Positions 36,581 to 46,584 are shown, numbered from the stretch's first letter. The stretch is DNA of 64,000 nt from Stenotrophomonas sp. SAU14A_NAIMI4_8 (GCF_003086695.1 NZ_CP025999.1:2955680-3019679); one strand, 5' to 3'. Numbers and translations: made by a program. The notes: generated by a model not told the origin, from the sequence alone.

Positions 36581-38086
36581 ATGGATCCGATTCTGCTGGG
36601 AAAAGGCATGACCGACGATGTGGCCGTTACCCTGCTGCCGAAACTGGGCAACCGCCACGGCCTGGTGGCCGGCGCCACCGGCACCGGCAAGACGGTGACC
36701 CTGATGACCCTGGCCGAGGGCTTCTCACGGCGCGGGGTGCCGGTGTTCCTGGCCGATGTGAAGGGCGATGTCTCCGGCCTGGCGGTGCCCGGCACGGGCA
36801 GCGAGAGCCTGCTGCAGCGCGCCGCGCAGATCGGCGTGGCCGACTACGCCCCGGAAGGCAGTCCCACCGTGTTATGGGACCTGTACGGCAAGCTGGGACA
36901 CCCGGTACGCACCACCGTCAGCGAAATGGGCCCGACACTGCTGGCGCGCATCCTGGAATTGAACGACACCCAGTCCGGCGTGCTGGACATCGTGTTCAAG
37001 CTGGCCGACGACCGCGGCCTGCTGCTGCTGGACATGGACGACCTGCGCGCCCTGCTGGGCCTGGTGGCCGAAGAGCGGAAGGACATTTCCACCGAGTACG
37101 GCCTGGTCAGCGCGCAGTCGATCGCCGCCATCCAGCGCGCGCTGCTGCGCCTGGCCCAGGACGGCGGCGAAGGCTTCTTCGGTGAGCCGGCGCTGGAGCT
37201 GGCCGACATCATGCGGGTCAATCACGACGGGCGCGGCGTGATCGGCATCCTCGCCGCCGACCAGCTGGTACTCAAGCCCAAGCTGTATTCCACTTTCCTG
37301 CTGTGGCTGCTGTCCGAGCTGTTCGAACAGCTGCCCGAAGTGGGCGACCTGGAAAAGCCCAAGCTGGTCTTCATCTTCGACGAGGCGCACCTGCTGTTCG
37401 ACGACGCGCCGGCCTCGCTGGTGCAGCGCATCGAACAGGTGGTGCGGCTGATCCGCTCCAAGGGCGTGGGCGTGTACTTCTGCTCGCAGTTCCCCGACGA
37501 CGTGCCGGCCAACATCCTGGGCCAGCTGGGCAACCGCGTGCAGCACGCGCTGCGCGCGTTCACCCCGCGCGACCAGAAGGCGGTGAAGACCGCCGCCGAG
37601 ACCTTCGTGCCGAACCCGAAGCTGGACGTGGCCAAGGCGCTGGGCCAGCTCGGCACCGGCGAGGCGCTGGTGTCCACGCTGCAGGACAAGGGCGTGCCGA
37701 TGCCGGTGCAGCAGACCATGATCGCCCCGCCGCGCTGCCGCATGGGGCCGGTGACCGAGGCCGAACGCGCGCAGGTGCGCGCCGGCAGCCCGGTGGGCAC
37801 CCGCTACGACACGGCAGTGAACCGCGAATCGGCCGCCGAGCTGCTGGCCCAGCGCGCGCAGAAGGCGGTGGAGAAGGTCGAGGCCCCGGCCGCACGCAGC
37901 CGCGAACAGGACGAGGCGCAGGAAGGCGGCTTCGGCCAGGCGATCAAGGATGCGATCTTCGGCACCAAGCGCCGCCAGGGCATGATTGAAACCATGGCCA
38001 AGCAGACCACCCGCACCGTGGGCACCAAGCTGGGCAACCAGATCGTGCGCGGGCTGCTGGGCGGCATTTTCGGCGGCAAGCGCTGA
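36581..38086 (+). CDS. HerA-like ATPase (DUF853/YjgR family)
   Basis: A 501-residue P-loop ATPase like E. coli YjgR. Walker A is GATGTGKTVT (residues about 31-40), and Walker B is VFIFDEAHLLFDDAP (about 264-278). An Arg-rich RQ motif region follows (VGVYFCSQFPDDVP), then a helical tail ending in GGIFGGKR. Relatives of the HerA/FtsK group pump DNA, but the role of this solo family is not established. It is monocistronic, divergent from the transglycosylase gene, and ends at two stacked hairpins. Confidence 0.88.
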   Translation: MDPILLGKGMTDDVAVTLLPKLGNRHGLVAGATGTGKTVTLMTLAEGFSRRGVPVFLADVKGDVSGLAVPGTGSESLLQRAAQIGVADYAPEGSPTVLWDLYGKLGHPVRTTVSEMGPTLLARILELNDTQSGVLDIVFKLADDRGLLLLDMDDLRALLGLVAEERKDISTEYGLVSAQSIAAIQRALLRLAQDGGEGFFGEPALELADIMRVNHDGRGVIGILAADQLVLKPKLYSTFLLWLLSELFEQLPEVGDLEKPKLVFIFDEAHLLFDDAPASLVQRIEQVVRLIRSKGVGVYFCSQFPDDVPANILGQLGNRVQHALRAFTPRDQKAVKTAAETFVPNPKLDVAKALGQLGTGEALVSTLQDKGVPMPVQQTMIAPPRCRMGPVTEAERAQVRAGSPVGTRYDTAVNRESAAELLAQRAQKAVEKVEAPAARSREQDEAQEGGFGQAIKDAIFGTKRRQGMIETMAKQTTRTVGTKLGNQIVRGLLGGIFGGKR

Positions 38087-38098
38087 GCGTTCGCTGCC

Positions 38099-38175
38099 GG
38101 GGTCAGAGCCCTTTCCGTGGGAAAGGGATCTGACCCCGGGGTCGGATCCCTCCCGCCAGGGAGGGCTCCGACCCC
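38099..38175. repeat. Two stacked GGGGTC-class hairpins
   Basis: 38099-38137 (GGGGTCAGAGCCC...GGGATCTGACCCC) and 38138-38175 (GGGGTCGGATCCC...GGGCTCCGACCCC) abut exactly. Each has stems of about 17-18 bp with one mismatch. They lie between the HerA-like gene and greB and belong to the same class as those at 2144, 2300 and 56524. Confidence 0.88.
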
Positions 38176-38206
38176 ATTCCTTACTCCTGAAAAGAATCCG
38201 TACTGC

Positions 38207-38713
38207 ATGTCCCGTTGGCGTCCCCCCGCAGAAAAAAGCACTGCCCTGATCACCGCCGCCGGCCATGCCCGGCTGAAAGTCGAACTGGATGAGCTGTGGC
38301 GCGTGCGCCGCCCCGAGGTGGTGAAGGCGCTGGCCGCGGCCGCGGCCGAGGGTGATCGTTCCGAGAACGCCGAATACACCTACCGCAAGAAGCAGCTGGG
38401 CGAGATCGACCGCCGGGTGCGCTATCTGACCAAGCGCCTGGACGCACTGCGCGTGGTGGACACCACCCCGACCGACCCGCAGGCGGTGTTCTTCGGCGCA
38501 TGGGTGGAGCTGGAAAACGTGGACAGCGGGCAGACCAGCCGTTATCGCATCGTCGGCCCGGACGAGACCGATGCCGGACTGGGCTGGATCAGCATTGATT
38601 CGCCGCTGGCGCGGGCGTTGCTGAAGAAGCGCATCGACGATGAGTTTTCGGTGGAGCTGCCCGGCGGGCAATTCACGTTTGCGGTGATCGGGGTGGAATA
38701 CCCGCCCCGGTAG
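38207..38713 (+). CDS. greB: Transcription elongation factor GreB
   Basis: A 168-residue factor that rescues backtracked RNA polymerase by stimulating transcript cleavage. The N-terminal coiled coil contains the tip acidic residues in [23 protein letters not shown]; the C-terminal FKBP-like domain follows (about 90-165). GreB rather than GreA is suggested by the YTYRKK/LTKRLD pattern. ATG 38207; earlier in-frame codons fall inside the stacked hairpins. Its TAG stop is the GTAG of a SMAG palindrome. Confidence 0.92.
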   Translation: MSRWRPPAEKSTALITAAGHARLKVELDELWRVRRPEVVKALAAAAAEGDRSENAEYTYRKKQLGEIDRRVRYLTKRLDALRVVDTTPTDPQAVFFGAWVELENVDSGQTSRYRIVGPDETDAGLGWISIDSPLARALLKKRIDDEFSVELPGGQFTFAVIGVEYPPR

Positions 38714-38842
38714 AGTCGACTGTCAGTCGACTAGCGCGCAGCGCGGGGCTTTCGCAGATTGCAGGAAAAGCAACGACAGTAGATCCACGCCATGCGTGGA
38801 TGCAGATTGCAGGAAAAACAGTCGACTGACAGTCGACTCTAC
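38710..38842. repeat. SMAG cluster between converging greB and DUF3025 genes
   Basis: GTAGAGTCGACTGTCAGTCGACT (38710-38732) reads from greB, and an inverted GAGTCGACTGTCAGTCGACTG copy (38819-38842) reads from the opposite gene. Between them is an AGATCCACGCCATGCGTGGATG-class palindrome (about 38780-38800). Both outer units supply the stop codon of the gene they touch. Confidence 0.9.
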
Positions 38843-39654
38843 CCGGCGCTGTGCAGCGGCGGTGGGTACTGGCGCCCTGCGCGCAGCGGGCGGAAGTAAT
38901 CGACATCGGCGTAGAAGGCGGCGTCCTGCACGCCGTGCCAGCCGGGAATGCCGGCCAGCGGCAGCGGGCGCAGCTGCAATGGATCAGTCAGCGCCTGGCC
39001 GTGTTCGATTGCCTGCACCACCGCTTCGATGCAGGCGCTGTCTTCATCGCCACGCACCACCACGCACTTGCCCACCAGTCGCCGCCCGGGCAGCAGTGCC
39101 TGCTCCATCAACGCATGGCCAAACACGGTCGCCACCGCGATAGCGCCCGCCTTCCAGGGTGCGGGCGCGAACAGTGCCGACCAGTCATGCGCGTCCCACG
39201 CAGCAAGCAGCGCAGGGTCGCGCACCCGCACCACCACGCCGGTTTCATCGAACTGGGTCAGCGCGGCCTGCGCGCGGTTGCGCTGGCCGGGCGCCATCGC
39301 GGCGATGTGCCGGCACTGCTGGCGATTGAGTGCCCGCTTCAACGGCCGCTGGCTGGCCCAGACCAGGGCGTTGAACAGGTCATGCCAGTTCTGCGCACGG
39401 GTGGCGAGGCGGCCTTGGGCAATGCGGGTTTCGTAGTGCAGGCCATCGGCCAGCAGCGCGGCGTCCTGTTCCACCAGCTGCAGGCCCGGCACGACCAGGC
39501 GCGCATCCAGCGCAGGCACGCCGGGCCAACCAGGTGCGGCCAGCAGGTCAGCGAAAGCCGCCAAGCCGGCATACAGAGGATGCTGGAAGACCGCTGCGGT
39601 CACCGCCGCACGCGGCGGCGGCACGAAGCGTCGATGGCCGGCGTCGGCGGCCAT
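38839..39654 (-). CDS. DUF3025 domain-containing protein
   Basis: A 271-residue protein of the DUF3025 family, function unknown. The family hallmark NWHDLFNALVWASQRPLKRALNRQQ is at about 85-110, followed by a conserved RNRAQAALTQFDE. Towards the C-terminus is the PLQLRPLPLAGIPGWH segment. ATG 39654 is used. A GTG at 39666 overlapping the rimO stop (GTGA) would add four residues and is equally consistent with coupling. The TAG stop lies in a SMAG GTAG. Confidence 0.82.
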   Translation of the reverse strand: MAADAGHRRFVPPPRAAVTAAVFQHPLYAGLAAFADLLAAPGWPGVPALDARLVVPGLQLVEQDAALLADGLHYETRIAQGRLATRAQNWHDLFNALVWASQRPLKRALNRQQCRHIAAMAPGQRNRAQAALTQFDETGVVVRVRDPALLAAWDAHDWSALFAPAPWKAGAIAVATVFGHALMEQALLPGRRLVGKCVVVRGDEDSACIEAVVQAIEHGQALTDPLQLRPLPLAGIPGWHGVQDAAFYADVDYFRPLRAGRQYPPPLHSAG

Positions 39655-39662
39655 CGCTGTTG

Positions 39663-41024
39663 TCACAGAACCTTGAGGTCGAACGCCGGGCGCGTGCTCG
39701 GCGGCAGCGCATCGCCGTACAGATCGTGGTCGTCGCTTTCGGTGATCTCCACGTCGACGAATTCGCCCACGCGCAGCGCCACCTGGTCGGCGTTCTGGAT
39801 ATGCACCAGGCCGTCGATTTCCGGCGCATCGGCGCGCGAACGGGCCACGGCGATATCGCCCTCGATGGCATCGACCAGGCACTGCTGCACGGTGCCGATC
39901 CTGGCTTCCAGGCGCGAAGCGGAAATCTGCGCCTGCTTTTCCATGAAGCGCGCCAGGCGCTCCTGTTTCACTTCTTCCGGCACCGGGTCCGGCAGAGCGT
40001 TGGCCGTGGCACCTTCCACCGGCGAATAGGCGAAGGCACCCACGCGGTCCAGCTGCGCCTCGTCCAGGAACGAGAGCAGCTCTTCGAACTCGGCCTCGGT
40101 CTCGCCGGGGAAACCGACGATGAAGGTCGAACGCACGGTGATGTCCGGGGCGATGCGGCGCCAGTTCTGCACGCGCTCCAGGGTCTTTTCGACCGCACCG
40201 GGGCGCTTCATCAGGCGCAGGATGCGCGGGCTGGCGTGCTGGAACGGGATGTCCAGGTACGGCAGGATGCGGTTCTCGGCCATCAGCGGCACCACCTCGT
40301 CCACGTGCGGGTACGGGTAGACGTAGTGCATGCGCACCCAGGCATCGAGCTCGGACAGGCCTTCGCACAGCGCCTTCAGGCGGGTCTGGTAGGCCTTGTC
40401 GCGCCACATCTTTTCGGCGTACTTCACGTCCACGCCGTAGGCCGAGGTGTCCTGCGAAACCACCAGCAGTTCCTTCACCCCGCCGCGCACCAGCCGCTCG
40501 GCTTCGCGCAGCACGTCATCCACCGGGCGCGAGACCAGTTTGCCGCGCATCGAGGGAATGATGCAGAAGCTGCAGTGGTGGTTGCAGCCTTCGGAAATCT
40601 TCAGATAGGCGTAGTGGCGCGGGGTCAGCTTGATGCCGTAGTCGGGCACCAGGTCCACGAACGGGTCGTGCTTGGGCGGCAGCGCTTCATGCACCGCTTC
40701 CATCACGCTCTGGTAGTCCTGCGGGCCAGAGACCGCCAGCACGTTCGGGTAGGCCTCGCGGATCTGTTCCGGGCGCTTGCCCAGGCAGCCGGTGACGATC
40801 ACCTTGCCGTTCTGGTTCATGGCCTCGCCGATCGCATCCAGCGATTCGGTCACCGCCGAATCGATGAAGCCGCAGGTGTTGACCACCACCACGTCGGCCG
40901 AATCGTAGGACGGGACGATGTCGTAGCCTTCCGAGCGGAGCTGGGTGAGGATGCGCTCGGAATCGACAAGGGCCTTCGGGCAGCCAAGGCTGACGAAGCC
41001 GACTTTGGGGTTCAGCTGGGACAT
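39663..41024 (-). CDS. rimO: Ribosomal protein S12 methylthiotransferase RimO
   Basis: A radical-SAM enzyme that methylthiolates Asp88 (E. coli numbering) of S12. The 453-residue protein has the N-terminal MTTase cluster cysteines C15, C51 and C80, the radical-SAM CxxxCxxC at C147, C151 and C154 ([10 protein letters not shown]), and a C-terminal TRAM domain (about 380-450). RimO, not MiaB, is indicated by [16 protein letters not shown]. The ATG is at 41024; upstream open frame is spurious. The leader (41040-41100) is rich in G/C tracts with a CCCCTGCC/GGCAGGGG hairpin. Confidence 0.96.
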   Translation of the reverse strand: MSQLNPKVGFVSLGCPKALVDSERILTQLRSEGYDIVPSYDSADVVVVNTCGFIDSAVTESLDAIGEAMNQNGKVIVTGCLGKRPEQIREAYPNVLAVSGPQDYQSVMEAVHEALPPKHDPFVDLVPDYGIKLTPRHYAYLKISEGCNHHCSFCIIPSMRGKLVSRPVDDVLREAERLVRGGVKELLVVSQDTSAYGVDVKYAEKMWRDKAYQTRLKALCEGLSELDAWVRMHYVYPYPHVDEVVPLMAENRILPYLDIPFQHASPRILRLMKRPGAVEKTLERVQNWRRIAPDITVRSTFIVGFPGETEAEFEELLSFLDEAQLDRVGAFAYSPVEGATANALPDPVPEEVKQERLARFMEKQAQISASRLEARIGTVQQCLVDAIEGDIAVARSRADAPEIDGLVHIQNADQVALRVGEFVDVEITESDDHDLYGDALPPSTRPAFDLKVL

Positions 41025-41228
41025 GGAAATCGCGGGACTCTGGGGGCCTGGGCCCCTGCCGGCATGGCAGGGGGACCTGGGGGCCGGGGCCTGAAAGGGC
41101 GCCAGTATACCGGGGTTGGCGCCTGCGCCTGAACGGCCAGCCGCCTGATCGGGCACAGCCGCTGACGCGCCGCTAACCCGGCCAGCACCGACAATGCAGG
41201 CCTGTCCCCTGCAACGAGGTTCCCGACG

Positions 41229-41900
41229 ATGTCCGAATGGATCACCCTGGATACGCACCACGGCCCGGTTCGCGCCTGGCAGGCCCTGCCCGACGGCAAG
41301 CCCCGCGCCGGCCTGGTGGTGGTGCAGGAGATCTTCGGCGCCAACCCGCATATCCGCAGCGTGGCCGAACGCTTCGCCGCCGAGGGCTATGCGGTGCTGG
41401 CGCCGTCGTTCTTCGATCTGGTCGATGGCGCCGAGGCCGACACCGATGCCCTGCCCTACACCGCCGAAGGCGTGAAGGACGGGCTGGAACGGGTGAACAC
41501 CCTGGGCATGGAAAAGGCCCTGGAAGTGGTGCGCGCCGCTGCCACCCGGCTGGCCCCGTACGGCAAGGTCGGCACCGTCGGCTACTGCTGGGGCGGCAGC
41601 GTGGCCCTGCTGGCGGCCATGCGCCTGGGCCTGCCCTCGGTGAGCTACTACGGCGGCCGCAACGTGCACTATCTGGACGAAACGCCCAAGGCCCCGGTGA
41701 TCTTCCACTTCGGCGCGCAGGACAAGAGCATTCCGCCGGAGGCGGTGCAGGCCCACCGCGAAAAGCTGCCGCAGATGCCCACTTACGTCTATCCGGCCGA
41801 CCACGCCTTCAACCGCGACGTCGGACATGCGTATGATCCAGACAGCGCCACCCTGGCGCTGCAACGCACCCTGGACTTCTTCACGGAGCATCTTGGATGA
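41229..41900 (+). CDS. Dienelactone hydrolase family protein
   Basis: A 223-residue alpha/beta hydrolase of the dienelactone hydrolase type. The triad is C120 (GYCWGGS), D165 (GAQDKSIP) and H192 (ADHAF), with the supporting E34 in VQEIFG. Cytosolic, no signal peptide. The substrate in this organism is unknown because no aromatic catabolic genes are nearby. It overlaps the HIT gene by 4 nt (ATGA). Confidence 0.92.
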   Translation: MSEWITLDTHHGPVRAWQALPDGKPRAGLVVVQEIFGANPHIRSVAERFAAEGYAVLAPSFFDLVDGAEADTDALPYTAEGVKDGLERVNTLGMEKALEVVRAAATRLAPYGKVGTVGYCWGGSVALLAAMRLGLPSVSYYGGRNVHYLDETPKAPVIFHFGAQDKSIPPEAVQAHREKLPQMPTYVYPADHAFNRDVGHAYDPDSATLALQRTLDFFTEHLG

Positions 41901-42319
41901 GCGAGTTCGAACTGGATACACGCCTGGCCACCGACAGCGTGCTGGTCGCCGAAGGCCCGTTGTCGCAAGTGCGGTTGATGAACGATGAACGCTTCCCCTG
42001 GTTGGTGCTGGTACCGCGCCTGGCCGGGGTGACCGAGTGGATCGAGCTGGACGGCGAGCAGCAGGACAAGCTGCGCACCGAACTCAACCGCGCCTGCAAG
42101 GCCCTGAAGGGCTCGGACGGGGTGGAGAAGATCAACATCGGCGCGCTGGGCAACATCGTGCGCCAGCTGCATTTCCATGTGATCGGCCGCCACGACGGTG
42201 ATCCGGCCTGGCCTGGCCCGGTCTGGGGCAGCGGCCCGGCCCACCGCTACGACCCGGCGGCACTGGACCAGCATGTCGCCTACTGGAAGGAACGGCTAGG
42301 ATATCCGGCCCACTCCTGA
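41897..42319 (+). CDS. HIT-domain protein with a Q-H-H triad
   Basis: A 140-residue HIT-fold protein, probably a nucleotide hydrolase or transferase. The signature is Q90-L-H92-F-H94-V, so the first His of the usual HxHxH is Gln, while the middle (catalytic) His is kept. FPWLVLVPR and DPAWPGPVW are conserved in this bacterial subgroup. It is coupled to the dienelactone hydrolase gene; a 55-residue membrane protein follows 15 nt later. Confidence 0.85.
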   Translation: MSEFELDTRLATDSVLVAEGPLSQVRLMNDERFPWLVLVPRLAGVTEWIELDGEQQDKLRTELNRACKALKGSDGVEKINIGALGNIVRQLHFHVIGRHDGDPAWPGPVWGSGPAHRYDPAALDQHVAYWKERLGYPAHS

Positions 42320-42334
42320 GACAGTGCCGACCCG

Positions 42335-42502
42335 ATGCGATTCAACCTCGTCGCCGCCATCCTGCTGATCCTGATCGGCCTGTTCATGCTTGCCAGCAAC
42401 CTGGGCTGGACGCATCTGAACCTGTCCAAGCTGCTGCTGACCTGGTGGCCGGTGGCACTGGTGGGCGTGGGCATCGCCATGCTGTTCGGGCGCGGCAAGT
42501 AA
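42335..42502 (+). CDS. Small membrane protein (LiaI/LiaF TM-like, DUF5668-type)
   Basis: A 55-residue protein, starting MRFNLVAAILLILIGLFML, with two membrane helices (about 5-21 and 36-52) joined by SNLGWTHLNLSKLLLTWWP. The glycine and WWP pattern matches the LiaF/LiaI-type transmembrane domain seen in many small bacterial proteins. It follows the HIT gene by 15 nt on the same strand. The TAA stop is followed two bases later by a SMAG GTAG. The function is unknown, but the pattern of hydrophobicity and the operon position support a real gene. Confidence 0.75.
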   Translation: MRFNLVAAILLILIGLFMLASNLGWTHLNLSKLLLTWWPVALVGVGIAMLFGRGK

Positions 42503-42577
42503 GGTAGCGCCGGGCCATGCCCGGCGAATGAACCACGCGGCCCATACGAAAACGCCGGGCATGGCCCGGCGCTACCG
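42503..42577. repeat. Inverted pair of GGTAGCGCCGGGC-class SMAG palindromes
   Basis: GGTAGCGCCGGGCCATGCCC with GGCG follows the small membrane gene at 42503, and the inverted copy CGCCGGGCATGGCCCGGCGC with TACC ends at about 42577, just before the dcd stop. They face each other between converging genes. Confidence 0.88.
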
Positions 42578-42586
42578 ATATCTTGA

Positions 42587-43159
42587 TCAGGTACGCGGCA
42601 GGGTCACGCCGGTCTGGCCCTGGTACTTGCCACCACGGTCCTTGTAGGACGTCTCGCAGACGTCATCGGCAGCGGCCTGGAAGAACAGCATCTGCGCCAC
42701 GCCTTCGTTGGCATAGATGCGCGCCGGCAGCGGCGTGGTGTTGCTGAATTCCAGGGTCACGTGCCCTTCCCATTCCGGCTCCAGCGGGGTCACGTTGACG
42801 ATGATGCCGCAGCGCGCGTAGGTGCTCTTGCCCAGGCACACCACCAGGGTGTCGCGCGGAATGCGGAAGTACTCGACGGTGCGCGCCAGCGCGAAGCTGT
42901 TGGGCGGAATGATGCACTCATCGCCAACGATGTCCACGAAGCTGCCCGGGTCGAAGTGCTTGGGATCGACGATGGTGGAGTTGATGTTGGTGAACACCTT
43001 GAACTCGCGCGAGCAGCGCACGTCGTAGCCGTAGCTGGACGTACCGTAGCTGACGATGCGCTCGCCGTTGGCCTGCTTCACCTGCCCGGCCTCGAAGGGC
43101 TCGATCATGCCGTGCTGCTCGGACATGCGGCGGATCCAACGGTCACTCTTGATGCTCAT
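42587..43159 (-). CDS. dcd: dCTP deaminase
   Basis: Converts dCTP to dUTP for thymidylate synthesis. The 190-residue trimeric-fold protein has the active-site GKSTYAR (S112, R116) and the catalytic glutamate in HVTLEFSN (E137). The N-terminal WIRRM and C-terminal [16 protein letters not shown] nucleotide-binding tail are present. The length and motifs match the monofunctional enzyme. Confidence 0.96.
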   Translation of the reverse strand: MSIKSDRWIRRMSEQHGMIEPFEAGQVKQANGERIVSYGTSSYGYDVRCSREFKVFTNINSTIVDPKHFDPGSFVDIVGDECIIPPNSFALARTVEYFRIPRDTLVVCLGKSTYARCGIIVNVTPLEPEWEGHVTLEFSNTTPLPARIYANEGVAQMLFFQAAADDVCETSYKDRGGKYQGQTGVTLPRT

Positions 43160-43536
43160 GCTTTGTCCTGGTTGATCGAGAAATTCGGGACGCCACCCGA
43201 GGCGGCGATTCTACAGCCCGCCTCCGCATGGCGGCCACGGCGGGCGCGCGCCGCGAACGACGCTTAACAAGTGATACTTATTCTCCCATATATTTTCACT
43301 TAGCACGAATATGTCGTGTTCGCCAGTACCGCAAGGCCATTCGATACATTTCGTTGCAAATTGAAATCACCTGTATTTTCAACGTGTTGCACAGGTATTT
43401 CCGGACCCTGGCGTGCTGCACTGCCGCAGCAATGTTGCGTGAAGAAGACGTGCTCGTTACGTTTCCATTCAGCCTGAACAACCCGTTCAGGCAACTCAAC
43501 GCGGTATCCGTCCCCGCTCTCCAGCCAAGGAACACG
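43160..43536. promoter_or_regulatory. AT-rich leader of the Oar-like receptor gene
   Basis: 377 nt without a gene between dcd (minus) and the receptor (plus). From about 43265 to 43385 the region is clearly AT-richer than its surroundings and should hold the receptor promoter. TGATACTTATTCTC near 43272 partly resembles one half of a Fur box; this is weak. A short hairpin CCTGAAC/GTTCAGG (43473-43491) lies in the presumed leader. Confidence 0.4.
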
Positions 43537-46500
43537 ATGACTGTGAACAACAAACGGCGCAGCCTGAAGCGCACCGCCCTGGCGGTAATGCTCAGCGCAC
43601 TGGCCGGCACCAGCTACGCACAGAGCACTTCCGGCGACATCATCGGCAGCGTCACTGCAGCCGACAAGGTCCAGGTGAAAAGCCTGTCCTCCGGCGCCAC
43701 CCGTGAAGTGAACGTCAGCGCCGATGGGCGCTTCCGCGTCTCACAGCTGCCCACCGGCACCTACGAGGTCACCACGGTCAGCAACGGCACGCCCACCGCC
43801 ACCACCCGCGTGACCGTGGTTGCCGGCCAGTCGTCGGTCACCACTTTCGCCAGCACCAACGGCAGTGCGGCCACCTCGCTGGATACGGTGAACGTGCGCG
43901 CCCTGGGCGCGGCCAACACCATCGACCTGGGCAGCGTTGAATCGCGCACCACGTTCACCGCCGACAAGCTCAACTCGCTGCCGGTGGCGCGTGACATCAC
44001 CAGCATCTCGCTGCTCACCCCCGGCACCGTCGCGGCCAGTGGCTACTTCGGTCCGGCCTCGTTCGGCGGCGCCTCGGCGGCGGAAAACAGCTACTACGTC
44101 AACGGCTTCAACGTCACCAATCTGTACGACAGCCTGTCGTTCTCCGAGGTGCCGTACCAGGCCATCGACCAGCTGGACGTGCAGACCGGCGGCTACGGCG
44201 CGCAGTACGGCTTCTCCACCGGCGGCGTGACCAGCGTCAACGTCAAGCGCGGCACCAACGAGTGGAAGGGCGGCTTCAGCTGGACCGGCGCACCGGATTC
44301 GCTGCGCGAGAACGAGCCGGACACCTACTACAACGACGGCTCGATCTTCCGCTCCTACGATCGCAACAGCAGCAGTTCCAACGTCTACAGCGTGTGGGCC
44401 GGTGGCCCGCTGATCGAAGACAAGCTGTTCGTGTTCGCCATGGGCCAGTTCAGCAATTCCAAGACCGGCAGCTACAGCAGCCGCGGCTCGCAGTACACGA
44501 CCAACGGCCGACCGCCCACCGCCGCAGCGCTGTCCACCACCGCCTACGACTACGAGTCCAAGACCCCGTACTGGCTGTTGAAGCTGGACTGGTACCTGAA
44601 CGAAAGCAACCACCTGGAATACACCGGCTTCGACAACAGCCGCCGCTACAACTACGACTACTACAACGCCGCCTACGACGATGCCAGCAGCGGCGGCGAG
44701 CCGGCCAAGACCAGCTACCTGGGCGAACTGGTGGGCAAGACCGGCGGCCAGACCGACGTGTTCAAGTGGACCAGCTACCTGACCGACAACCTGACCGCCT
44801 CGGTCCAGTACGGGCAGATGCGCAACCGCAGTTCGGAGCACACGATCAGCCCCGATGGCGTGATGGGCACCTACAACGGTGACATCAACAGCCCCGAAGG
44901 CAGCTGCCCCTACGTACTGGACTACCGTACCGAGACCGGCGGCACCGGCCGTCGCATCGGCTGCGCCGTGGCCAGCACGGTTGGCATCTTCGGTGGCAGC
45001 AACGAACGCAAGGGCACCCGCCTGGACTTCGACTGGCAGCTGGGCGACCACAAGATCGGCTTCGGTTACAGCGACGAGAAGTGGACCTCGGTGCAGGGCA
45101 CCTCGTACTCGGGCGGCGCGTTGTGGTACCTGGAAGACGACTACGCCGAGCGGGTGAACTTCCGCAACGGTGGTTCGATCAAGATCAAGCAGCAGTCGTG
45201 GTACCTGCAGGACAACTGGCAGATCACGCCGAACTTCATGCTGTACGCGGGCATCCGCAACGATTCGTTCGACAACAAGAACTCCGACGGCATTTCCTTC
45301 GTCAAGCAGGATGACATCTGGCAGCCGCGTGCCGGCTTCTCGTGGGACATCCTGGGCGATGGCCGCAGCAAGCTCTTTGCCTCGGTCGGCCGCTACTCGC
45401 TGCCCATCGCGGCCAACGTGGCACTGCGCGCGGCCAGCGCGTCCTACTACCTGGACGAATACTTCACCTATAGCGGCATCAACCCGAATGGCTCGCCGAT
45501 CATCACCGGCAGCTACGAGGACGGCGCCTACGACGCGGTGATCAATGGCGAAAGCGGTGCGACCCCGGATCCGCGTGCGGTGGCCTCGCGCGGCCTGAAG
45601 CCGTACACCCAGGATGAAGTGATCCTGGGCTACCAGCAGCAGATCAGCTCGTCGATCGATTTCCTGAACGACTGGACCGTGGGCATCAAGGCCACCTACC
45701 GTCGTATCAACAACGTGATCGATGACACCTGCGATTCGCGTTCGCTGTACAACGCGGCGGTGGCGGCGGGCTACGACCTGTCCAACTGGTCCGATCCTTG
45801 GACCGTGCCCGAAGGCCTGCCGGGCTGCTGGATCTACAACCCGGGCAGCGATCTGAACGTCACCCTGGACGTGGACGGCGACGGCAACGCAGACGACATC
45901 ACGGTGCCGGGTGCAACCCTGGGCCCGAAGGCCAAGCGCAGCTACAAGGCGGTGACCCTCAGCGCCGACAAGCAGACCGAGCGCTGGTACGCCAGCCTGT
46001 CCTATACCTGGTCGAAGCTGGAAGGCAACTACGAGGGCCTGGTCAAGAGCACCAACGGCCAGGACGACACCGGCACGACCTCGGACTTCGACTTCGCCGA
46101 GATCATGTACGGCGCCAACGGCTATCTGTTCAACGACCATCGCCACAGCTTCAAGCTGTACGGCGGCTTCAAGTTCACCGATGAGTGGTCGGTGGGCGTG
46201 AACGTGCTGGCCCAGTCCGGCGCGCCCAAGAGCTGCCTGGGCGGCGGCTGGGGCAGCTTCGACACCGAGTACGGCTATAACGGCGTATTCCACACCTGCG
46301 AACAGGGCACCGACGAGATCGCCAAGGTCGGCAGCGCGGGCCGCACGCCGTGGCAGTTCACCGTCAGCCCGAACATCACCTACACGCCCAACTGGCTGGA
46401 AGGCCTGAGCATGCAGGTGTCGGTGCTCAATGCATTCAACAACATCAAGCCGGTGCAGGTGTACGAAACCAAGTACGGTCGCCCGAGCTCGGCACCGACC

Positions 46501-46584
46501 ATCCGTACCTACTACAACTACAACACCCCGAAGTACTTCAACGACCCGCGCTACGTGCGCTTCCAGGTGCAGTACGACTGGTAA
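43537..46584 (+). CDS. TonB-dependent receptor, Oar-like, with carboxypeptidase-regulatory-like domain
   Basis: A 1015-residue outer-membrane protein. It has a signal peptide (cleavage near SYA-QS, residue about 28), a beta-sandwich carboxypeptidase-regulatory-like domain (about 33-100), and a plug (about 110-230) with ENSYYVNGFNVTNLYD and VQTGGYGAQYGFSTGGV. A large beta-barrel ends in RYVRFQVQYDW, a terminal aromatic typical for BAM insertion. The Oar group is abundant in xanthomonads; substrates are mostly unknown. ATG 43537 is chosen from the signal peptide; upstream in-frame codons lie in the leader. A strong terminator follows. Confidence 0.9.
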   Translation: MTVNNKRRSLKRTALAVMLSALAGTSYAQSTSGDIIGSVTAADKVQVKSLSSGATREVNVSADGRFRVSQLPTGTYEVTTVSNGTPTATTRVTVVAGQSSVTTFASTNGSAATSLDTVNVRALGAANTIDLGSVESRTTFTADKLNSLPVARDITSISLLTPGTVAASGYFGPASFGGASAAENSYYVNGFNVTNLYDSLSFSEVPYQAIDQLDVQTGGYGAQYGFSTGGVTSVNVKRGTNEWKGGFSWTGAPDSLRENEPDTYYNDGSIFRSYDRNSSSSNVYSVWAGGPLIEDKLFVFAMGQFSNSKTGSYSSRGSQYTTNGRPPTAAALSTTAYDYESKTPYWLLKLDWYLNESNHLEYTGFDNSRRYNYDYYNAAYDDASSGGEPAKTSYLGELVGKTGGQTDVFKWTSYLTDNLTASVQYGQMRNRSSEHTISPDGVMGTYNGDINSPEGSCPYVLDYRTETGGTGRRIGCAVASTVGIFGGSNERKGTRLDFDWQLGDHKIGFGYSDEKWTSVQGTSYSGGALWYLEDDYAERVNFRNGGSIKIKQQSWYLQDNWQITPNFMLYAGIRNDSFDNKNSDGISFVKQDDIWQPRAGFSWDILGDGRSKLFASVGRYSLPIAANVALRAASASYYLDEYFTYSGINPNGSPIITGSYEDGAYDAVINGESGATPDPRAVASRGLKPYTQDEVILGYQQQISSSIDFLNDWTVGIKATYRRINNVIDDTCDSRSLYNAAVAAGYDLSNWSDPWTVPEGLPGCWIYNPGSDLNVTLDVDGDGNADDITVPGATLGPKAKRSYKAVTLSADKQTERWYASLSYTWSKLEGNYEGLVKSTNGQDDTGTTSDFDFAEIMYGANGYLFNDHRHSFKLYGGFKFTDEWSVGVNVLAQSGAPKSCLGGGWGSFDTEYGYNGVFHTCEQGTDEIAKVGSAGRTPWQFTVSPNITYTPNWLEGLSMQVSVLNAFNNIKPVQVYETKYGRPSSAPTIRTYYNYNTPKYFNDPRYVRFQVQYDW

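Noticed and set aside
43741..46293. An 850-codon minus-strand frame antisense to the Oar-like receptor gene
   Set aside because: It is the complement of a well-supported outer-membrane receptor and has no coherent protein features.
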